Source of the DNA: Streptomyces coeruleorubidus
GTDB taxonomy: Bacteria; Actinomycetota; Actinomycetes; Streptomycetales; Streptomycetaceae
Reading direction: 5' to 3'
Assembly: GCF_028885415.1 (NCBI RefSeq)
Contig: NZ_CP118527.1
Location: forward strand, 8,804,001-8,868,000
Length of the DNA stretch: 64,000 nucleotides
The notes under the pieces: model-generated
Told to the model about the DNA's origin: nothing
Seen by the model: only the letters and a program-made list of their open reading frames with translations
Databases searched by the model: none
Translations under genes and position numbers: made by a program
In this document: positions 58,718-64,000 of the stretch, piece after piece
Layout of the letters: the number at the start of each line of letters is the position of its first letter
Numbering within the stretch: the first letter of the stretch is position 1

Positions 58718-59623
58718 ATGCCCGCAGCCCCCGCACGCTCGTCAGCACCCTCCCATCGGACCGTCACGGCGGCCTCCACCCCCGAGTCCGGCGGTCGGCG
58801 CCTGGTCGGTGTGGTCACCATGTTCGGCAGCGGCCTGTCCAATCAGACCGGTGCCGCGATCGGTTCCCTGGCCTTCCCCGTCCTCGGACCTGTCGGTGTC
58901 GTCGCCGTACGCCAGTACGTGGCCGCGATCGTCCTGATGACCGTCGGCCGACCCCGACTGCGCACCTTCACCAAGCAGCAGTGGTGGCCGGTCCTGTTGC
59001 TGGCGCTGGTGTTCGGAACGATGAACCTGTCCCTGTACAGCGCCATCGACCGCATCGGCCTCGGCCTCGCGGTGACCCTGGAGTTCCTCGGACCGCTCGG
59101 CATCGCCCTGGCCGCCTCGCGCCGCCGCGTGGACGCGTGCTGTGCGCTGATCGCCGCGGCGGGCGTCGTCACCCTGATGCGTCCGCAGCCCTCCGCCGAC
59201 TACCTGGGAATGGGCCTGGGGCTGCTGGCCGCCGTCTGCTGGGCGTCGTACATCCTGCTCAACCGCACCGTCGGCCGGCGCATCCCCGGAGTGCAGGGAT
59301 CGGCGGCCGCCGCTGGGATCTCCGCGCTGATGTTCCTGCCGGTCGGTATCGTCCTCGTCGTCGAGCGTCCGCCGACCGCCGGGGCCGCCGCGTACGCCCT
59401 CGCGGCCGGCGTCCTGTCGTCAGCCGTCCCGTATCTGGCGGACCTCCTCACCCTGCGCCGCGTCGCGGCCCAGACCTTCGGCCTCTTCATGAGCGTCAAC
59501 CCCGTGCTGGCCGCCGTCGTCGGCCGGCTCGTCCTCGGCCAGAACCTGGGCTGGACCGAACTGGCCGCCATCGCGGCCATCGTGGCCGCCAACACGCTCA
59601 GCATCCTCACGTCACGCACCTGA
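58718..59623 (+). CDS. EamA family drug/metabolite transporter (RhtA-like)
   Basis: Ten-segment membrane protein of 301 residues made of two EamA repeats. Segments include MNLSLYSAIDRIGLGLAVTLEFLGPLGIALAAS near 105 and SSAVPYLADLLTLRRVAAQTFGLFMSVNPVLAAVVG near 240, both typical of RhtA-type amino acid/metabolite exporters. ATG 58718 is chosen from the divergent gap; a start at 58697 is possible. The LysR protein on the other strand is its likely regulator. Confidence 0.92.
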   Translation: MPAAPARSSAPSHRTVTAASTPESGGRRLVGVVTMFGSGLSNQTGAAIGSLAFPVLGPVGVVAVRQYVAAIVLMTVGRPRLRTFTKQQWWPVLLLALVFGTMNLSLYSAIDRIGLGLAVTLEFLGPLGIALAASRRRVDACCALIAAAGVVTLMRPQPSADYLGMGLGLLAAVCWASYILLNRTVGRRIPGVQGSAAAAGISALMFLPVGIVLVVERPPTAGAAAYALAAGVLSSAVPYLADLLTLRRVAAQTFGLFMSVNPVLAAVVGRLVLGQNLGWTELAAIAAIVAANTLSILTSRT

Positions 59624-59675
59624 GGAAGTACGCACCCGAAGAAGCCGCGCGCACCTGAGGAAACACGCAGGTGGG

Positions 59676-60413
59676 TCAGGCCATGAGCCGGAGGACTTCG
59701 GCCAGGCCCCGGTCGCCGGTGCGTTGTTCGGCCGGGAGGATGTAGGCGCGCAGACCGCAGGCGGTGGCGGCGCCGTCGCGAACCGGGTTGTCGCCGACCA
59801 TGAGGGTGGCGCGGGGGTCGGCGCCGAGGTCGGCGCAGGCTTTGAGGAACAGCTGTGGGTCGGGCTTTTCGCGGCCCTGTTCGTAGGAGATGACGCAGAC
59901 GTCGATCAGGTCCTCCAGCCCGGCGTGGGCCAGGTGGACCCGCAGGTCCCAGGCGAAGTCGCTGACGATGCCGACACGCAGGCCGCGGGCGCGCAGCGCA
60001 CGGAGTGTGGGCTCGGTGTCGGCGTAGGGCAGCCAGGCGTCGGGGGCGGTGAGTTCCCGGTAGGCCGTTTCCTCGACGCCCCGCAGGAAGTCCACATGCC
60101 CCCACCAGCCCCGCATGGCGCGGCGGTGCTGGTGGGAGGAGAGGTCGCGGCCCTCCTGGAGGGCCGCGACGGCGGGCAGTCGGAAGGCGTCCCGCAACTG
60201 CCGTGCGATGCCCGGCACGGCGCCGTCCTCCTCCAGCACGGCCGTACGGCCGCAGGCCGCGCCCACCCGGCGCAGCCACGTCTCCAGGTCGATCATCTGG
60301 AAGATCGTGTTGCTGAAGTCGAAGAGGACGGCCTCGACCGCCGGGACGGGAGCGGCCATCTCCGCGGCGGTGGGGCGGTAGGCGCTCGGGGTTTCGAACA
60401 GGGTGTGTATCAC
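59676..60413 (-). CDS. HAD superfamily protein with altered motif I
   Basis: A 245-residue HAD-IA-type protein. Motif II is RVGIVSDFAWDLR near residue 145, motif III includes SYEQGREKPDPQLFLKA near 182, and motif IV is LMVGDNPVRDGAATACG near 207. Motif I reads LFDFSNTIFQM, so the second catalytic aspartate of DxDxT is replaced by serine, which should weaken phosphatase chemistry. Its start overlaps the DeoR gene stop by 4 nt. In polyol operons such HAD genes are common; here the role may differ. Confidence 0.88.
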   Translation of the reverse strand: MIHTLFETPSAYRPTAAEMAAPVPAVEAVLFDFSNTIFQMIDLETWLRRVGAACGRTAVLEEDGAVPGIARQLRDAFRLPAVAALQEGRDLSSHQHRRAMRGWWGHVDFLRGVEETAYRELTAPDAWLPYADTEPTLRALRARGLRVGIVSDFAWDLRVHLAHAGLEDLIDVCVISYEQGREKPDPQLFLKACADLGADPRATLMVGDNPVRDGAATACGLRAYILPAEQRTGDRGLAEVLRLMA

Positions 60414-61213
60414 AGCGGGTGGTCTCCGGGGTCGACTCTCTCGACCGGCACACCGAGGCTCTCCAGGGCCGCGATCTCCGTCTCGGGCGTGCCGGTGTCG
60501 GTGATGACGGCCTCGTAGTCGGTCACCGTGCCGTACGCATGGGTGGCGGTCTTGCCGAACTTGGAGTGGTCCACGAGGAGCAGCGCCCGCTCGGCGGAGG
60601 CGAGCATGGCCAGCTTCACCTCGACGTACTCGCGCAGAGGGTGGAAGAGCTGGCCGGAGAGGACGGCGGTGGCGGACATCAGGGCGAGGTCGGCGCGGAT
60701 ACGGGAGAGGGTGCGGGTGACCTCGGGGCCGGTGCAGGAGTTGAAGTCGCCGTGATACCGCCCGCCGAGCAGGGTGACCTCCACACCGGCGGACCCGAGC
60801 CGCTGTGCCAGGCCCACCGAGTTGGTGACGACGGTGATCCGGTCGAGTTCCGCGAGGGCGGGAGCGAGGGGGAAGAGGGTGGTGGAGTCGTCCATGAGGA
60901 CCGTGCTGCCGGGCCTGACGCGCCCGAGCGCGGCGTGGCAGACAGCGGCCTTCGCCGAGAGCGCGGTGCTCTCCCGGAAGCGGGTCGCGGTTTCCATGGT
61001 GACCGCCGGGTAGGGGACGGCCCGGCCGCGTTCCTTGCGGAGCAGGGAACGCTGCGCGAGGTCGTCGAGGTCACGGTGCATCGTCATCAGACTGACGCCG
61101 AAGTGATCGGCGAGCTCGTCGATGCGGGTCTCGCCGTGTTCCACGACATGGCGCAGGACGGCCTGGCGTCGCTCCTCCACCGCGGCCTGCGACGACCGAG
61201 TCCTGGCGGCCAC
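60410..61213 (-). CDS. DeoR/GlpR family regulator of sugar metabolism
   Basis: A 267-residue DeoR-type regulator. The helix-turn-helix is RRQAVLRHVVEHGETRIDELADHFGVSLMTMHRDLDDLAQRSLL at residues 15-58. The C-terminal sugar-phosphate-sensing domain has VLMDDSTTLFPLAPAL, VVTNSVGLAQRL and HSKFGKTA near 215. The GTG start at 61213 has GGGAG upstream. It is located downstream of the dehydrogenase gene (194-nt gap) and upstream of the HAD gene, and probably controls the transporter and dehydrogenase. Confidence 0.92.
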   Translation of the reverse strand: MAARTRSSQAAVEERRQAVLRHVVEHGETRIDELADHFGVSLMTMHRDLDDLAQRSLLRKERGRAVPYPAVTMETATRFRESTALSAKAAVCHAALGRVRPGSTVLMDDSTTLFPLAPALAELDRITVVTNSVGLAQRLGSAGVEVTLLGGRYHGDFNSCTGPEVTRTLSRIRADLALMSATAVLSGQLFHPLREYVEVKLAMLASAERALLLVDHSKFGKTATHAYGTVTDYEAVITDTGTPETEIAALESLGVPVERVDPGDHPL

Positions 61214-61407
61214 TACGGCTCTCCCTCTCCTTCGGGTCCTGTGCCCGGCGCGCGGCTGGTGGCGGGCCGTACTGCGACAGCCTCGCGGTGCGTGGCGGCG
61301 CCCCGAGGTTTCGACCTCGAAGTCTCGCACACGGGTGGGGAGGAGCAGGTGGGCGTCGCCCGCCGGCGCCACCTGCCCCCGCCCGGTCCGCCCGCCGCTC
61401 TCGGCGG

Positions 61408-62445
61408 TCACCAGGACGCTTCCACGGTGACCAGCACCTTGACGTGTTCCGGGGCGAGCGAGGCGGCGAAGGCCTTGGCCGCCTCCTCCAGGGGGAACGT
61501 GGCGGTGACGATCTCGTCGGTGTCGACGGCGCCCGAGGCGATCAGGCTGATGGCGGTGCGGTAGTCGTCGGCCGTGTACATCAGCGTGCCCTCGAGACTG
61601 ATCTCGCGGTCCTGGATCAGGTCGAGGCGTACGGGGGTGGTTCCGGCGGCGCCGACACCGACGACGATGATCCGGCCGCCCTTGGTGACCAGGTCGGTGG
61701 CCTGGGCCATGGACTGCTCGCGGGCCACGCAGTCGAAGACCACGTCGGCCGGTCCGCCGAGGGCCTGACCGACCTGCTCGGTGAGGTCGGCGGCGTCGGC
61801 GGGCAGGGCCGCGTCGGCGCCCAGGCGCAGGGCGCGGTCCCGCTTGCCCGGCAGCAGATCGGTGACGGCGATCGCGGCGGCGCCCGCGTGCCGGGCGGCG
61901 GCGAGGACGAGCAGACCGATGGGCCCGGCACCGAGGACGACGACCGTACGTCCCGTGAGGTCACCGGCCTTGGCCACGGCGTGCACCGGCGTGGCCAGCG
62001 GTTCGACGAGGGCGGCCTCGACGTCGGTCATGCCGTCGGGGACCCGGTGCACGCGGTCGGCGGGGATGGTGAACAGGTCGGTCATGGCGCCGGGTGTCTG
62101 GCAGCCGAAGACCTTCAGCTCCTGGCAGATGTTGTAGCGGCCACTACGGCACTGGGGGCACTGCCCGCAGAAGAGGTTCGGCTCGACGATCACCCGGTCG
62201 CCCGGGACGAATCCGTCGACGCCCGGGCCCGTGGCCGCGACGACACCGACCGCCTCGTGTCCGGGGTGGTAGGGCAGCGGCATGAACGGATGGTGGCCCA
62301 GGGCCGCGTGGGTGTCGGAGCCGCAGACGCCCACCACGGCGGTGCGGACGAGGAGTTCGCCCTCGTCGGCGGTCGGCGCGGGGATGTGCTCGACGGTGAT
62401 GTCGTCGATCGACCGGACCAGGACACGGCGGATCTGCTGCGGCAT
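61408..62445 (-). CDS. Zinc-dependent alcohol/polyol dehydrogenase
   Basis: Medium-chain zinc dehydrogenase of 345 residues. The catalytic zinc site is GVCGSDTHAALG near residue 40 and GHEAVG near 63. Structural zinc cysteines are in CGQCPQCRSGRYNIC near 95-109. The NAD-binding motif is VVVLGAGPIGLLVL near 170. With two polyol-type ABC permeases next to it, a sorbitol, mannitol or xylitol dehydrogenase role is likely. ATG 62445 is preceded by GGAGCACCACCCC; 56 nt from the permease stop. Confidence 0.92.
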   Translation of the reverse strand: MPQQIRRVLVRSIDDITVEHIPAPTADEGELLVRTAVVGVCGSDTHAALGHHPFMPLPYHPGHEAVGVVAATGPGVDGFVPGDRVIVEPNLFCGQCPQCRSGRYNICQELKVFGCQTPGAMTDLFTIPADRVHRVPDGMTDVEAALVEPLATPVHAVAKAGDLTGRTVVVLGAGPIGLLVLAAARHAGAAAIAVTDLLPGKRDRALRLGADAALPADAADLTEQVGQALGGPADVVFDCVAREQSMAQATDLVTKGGRIIVVGVGAAGTTPVRLDLIQDREISLEGTLMYTADDYRTAISLIASGAVDTDEIVTATFPLEEAAKAFAASLAPEHVKVLVTVEASW

Positions 62446-62501
62446 GGGGTGGTGCTCCGTTTCGGATGCGGTCGGGAGTGTGCGCGGTGCCCTCGCCGGT
62501 C

Positions 62502-63314
62502 TCACTTCACCGCTCCCAGTGACAGCCCGCGCACCAGCTTGTCCTGCGCGGCGAACCCGGCGATGAGGACCGGCAGCGACACCAGCGTGGCCGCGGCGCA
62601 CAGCCGGGCCAGGAACAGGCCCTCGTTGGTGATGAAGCCGACCAGGAACACCGGCGCGGTGGAGGCCTGCGTCGCGGTGAGGTTGACGGCGAACATGAAC
62701 TCGTTCCAGCTGAAGATGAAGCAGATCAGCGAGGTGGCTGCGAGTCCGGGCATGGCGACCGGCGCGACGACCCGCCACAGCACGGTGAGCAGATTGGCCC
62801 CGTCGACCTCGGCCGCCTCCAGGATCTCCTTGGGGACCTCGGCGAGGAAGGAGCGCATCATCCAGACCGCGATCGGCAGGTTCATGGCGGTGTAGAGGAC
62901 GATCAGGGTCCAGACGTTGTCCAGCATCCCGATGTCCTTGACGATCAGGTAGACCGGCAGCAGGGCCGCGATCGCCGGGAGGAACTTCGTGGACAGGAAG
63001 AAGAACATCACGTCGGTCCACTTCTCGACCGGCTTGATGGACAGCGCGTAGGCCGTCGGCACCGCGAGGGCGAGCACCAGCAGCGTCGAAATGACGCTGG
63101 CCATGGCCGAGTTGAGGAGGAAGGGGGTGATGTCCCGGCTGAACAGTGTTTCGTACTGCGCGAAGGTGAACGGGGCGAAGGGGCTCGGCGGGTTGGTCGC
63201 CGCGTCGGCCTCCTGGTGGAAGGAGGTGAGCACCATCCACGCCACCGGCGCGAAGAACGCCAGGGTGGCCAGCCAGGCGACGAAGGTCCACAGCGGAGTG
63301 AGCCGTGCGGTCAT
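62502..63314 (-). CDS. Carbohydrate ABC transporter permease (MalG type)
   Basis: Inner-membrane permease of 270 residues with six segments. The coupling motif is EILEAAEVDGANLLTVLWRVVAPVAMPGLAA near residue 160 (EAA...G). The N-terminus LWTFVAWLATLAFFAPVAWMVLTSF is the first segment. Start overlaps the stop of the MalF-type gene by 4 nt. It pairs with that permease in a CUT1-family sugar or polyol importer. The ATPase and binding protein are not in view. Confidence 0.93.
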   Translation of the reverse strand: MTARLTPLWTFVAWLATLAFFAPVAWMVLTSFHQEADAATNPPSPFAPFTFAQYETLFSRDITPFLLNSAMASVISTLLVLALAVPTAYALSIKPVEKWTDVMFFFLSTKFLPAIAALLPVYLIVKDIGMLDNVWTLIVLYTAMNLPIAVWMMRSFLAEVPKEILEAAEVDGANLLTVLWRVVAPVAMPGLAATSLICFIFSWNEFMFAVNLTATQASTAPVFLVGFITNEGLFLARLCAAATLVSLPVLIAGFAAQDKLVRGLSLGAVK

Positions 63315-64000
63315 CGGGACACCTCCTCGCGGAACAGCGACGCGATGGTGCGCAGGGCGAAGGTCGCGATCACGATCGAGCCGAGTACGACGACGACACC
63401 GGCGGCGGCCGCCTCGCCGTACTCGTACTTGCGGAACATGGTCAGGTAGATCTCGTAGGGCAGGTTGGTCGTCTGCGAGCCGGGGCCGCCCTGGGTGATG
63501 GTGTAGACCGCGTCGAAGGTCTGCACGACGTAGATCGTGCCGAGCAGGATGCCCAGCTCCAGGTACTGGCGAAGATGCGGCAGCGTGATGTGGCGGAAGG
63601 TGGCCATGGCCGACGCTCCGTCCACGCGGGCCGCCTCCAGCACGTCACCGGGCTGCGCCTGGAGGCCGGCCAGGATGATCAGCATCATGAACGGGGTCCA
63701 CTGCCAGACCAGCGAGACCACGACGGCGGGCATGGGGTACGAGGACACCCAGTCGACCGTCGGGCCGTGGTCGGCGCCGAACAACCGGTAGACGCCGTTG
63801 AGGGTGCCGTTGAGCAGGCCGTAGTCGGGGTTGTAGATGGCGTGCTTCCACAGCAGCGACGCCGCGACCGGCATGACGAGGAACGGGGCGATGAGCAGGG
63901 TGCGCGCCAGTCCGCGGCCGGGGAAGCGGCGGTCGAGCAGCATGGCCAGGCAGAGGCCGAGGAGCACGCTGATCAGCACCACCGAGGCGGTGAGGACGGC
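63311..64000 (-). CDS. Sugar ABC transporter permease (MalF type), 5' end beyond window
   Basis: At least 230 residues of a CUT1-family permease. The EAA motif is DVLEAARVDGASAMATFRHITLPHLRQYLELG, and LLIAPFLVMPVAASLLWKHAIYNPDYGLLN is the conserved region after the second segment. The frame stays open to base 64000, so the start lies outside. It heads the transport pair of the polyol operon. Confidence 0.93.
   Translation of the reverse strand, partial: AVLTASVVLISVLLGLCLAMLLDRRFPGRGLARTLLIAPFLVMPVAASLLWKHAIYNPDYGLLNGTLNGVYRLFGADHGPTVDWVSSYPMPAVVVSLVWQWTPFMMLIILAGLQAQPGDVLEAARVDGASAMATFRHITLPHLRQYLELGILLGTIYVVQTFDAVYTITQGGPGSQTTNLPYEIYLTMFRKYEYGEAAAAGVVVVLGSIVIATFALRTIASLFREEVSR

Overview
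The window is very GC-rich with strong third-position GC bias, many GTG starts, short Shine-Dalgarno leaders and 4-nt start/stop overlaps. Gene families such as TetR pairs, LAL-type LuxR, DUF1275, DUF2071 and DUF6193-like fit a Streptomyces or close relative. No rRNA, tRNA, CRISPR array, transposase or integrase was seen. Both ends cut genes: a thiolase at base 1 and a sugar ABC permease at base 64000.

Region A (1-32.9 kb) is a catabolic island. It holds an acyl-CoA ligase, two thiolases (one an aldolase-like form paired with a DUF35 protein), three acyl-CoA dehydrogenases, a PaaG-like crotonase and four SDRs. It also holds two Rieske oxygenases, a ferredoxin, an MDR reductase, a ribose-type ABC importer, a thiamine-dependent E1alpha/E1beta/E2 complex and two TetR regulators. 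Two unusual PEP-utilising/phosphohistidine proteins are present: a PPDK-like enzyme coupled to an all-helical partner, and a 578-aa swivel-domain protein. A 23-bp imperfect palindrome (TTACTG-N11-CAGTAA and degenerate forms) recurs at most promoter gaps of the island, arguing for one regulon. I infer uptake, CoA activation, ring or side-chain oxygenation, beta-oxidation with retro-aldol cleavage, and oxidative decarboxylation of an unidentified substrate. No ring-cleavage dioxygenase is in view.

Region B (32.9-41.6 kb) holds an SRPBCC-ArsR-SRPBCC operon with its own repeated operator, a DUF2071 pair, a decapitated response regulator, a LAL-type LuxR regulator, an AraC regulator and an MFS relic. 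Region C (41.6-46.4 kb) has a minus-strand set of membrane proteins (DUF1275, DoxX), an isochorismatase-like hydrolase, a YtcJ-like amidohydrolase and an esterase pseudogene. Region D (46.4-52.1 kb) is a GntR-controlled acid-sugar operon: DUF1537 kinase, class II fructose-bisphosphate-type aldolase, 3-HIBDH-like dehydrogenase and GntP permease.

Region E (52.1-59.7 kb) is a mix: an alpha/beta hydrolase divergent from a TetR gene across a perfect 16-bp inverted repeat, a HAD pseudogene, DinB, LysE, DM13, LysR and EamA. Region F (59.7-64 kb) is the start of a sugar or polyol operon: HAD protein, DeoR regulator, zinc dehydrogenase and MalG/MalF-type permeases. Pseudogene scars (ADH stub, VOC, response regulator, MFS, esterase, HAD) sit between these modules and suggest accessory, rearranging DNA.
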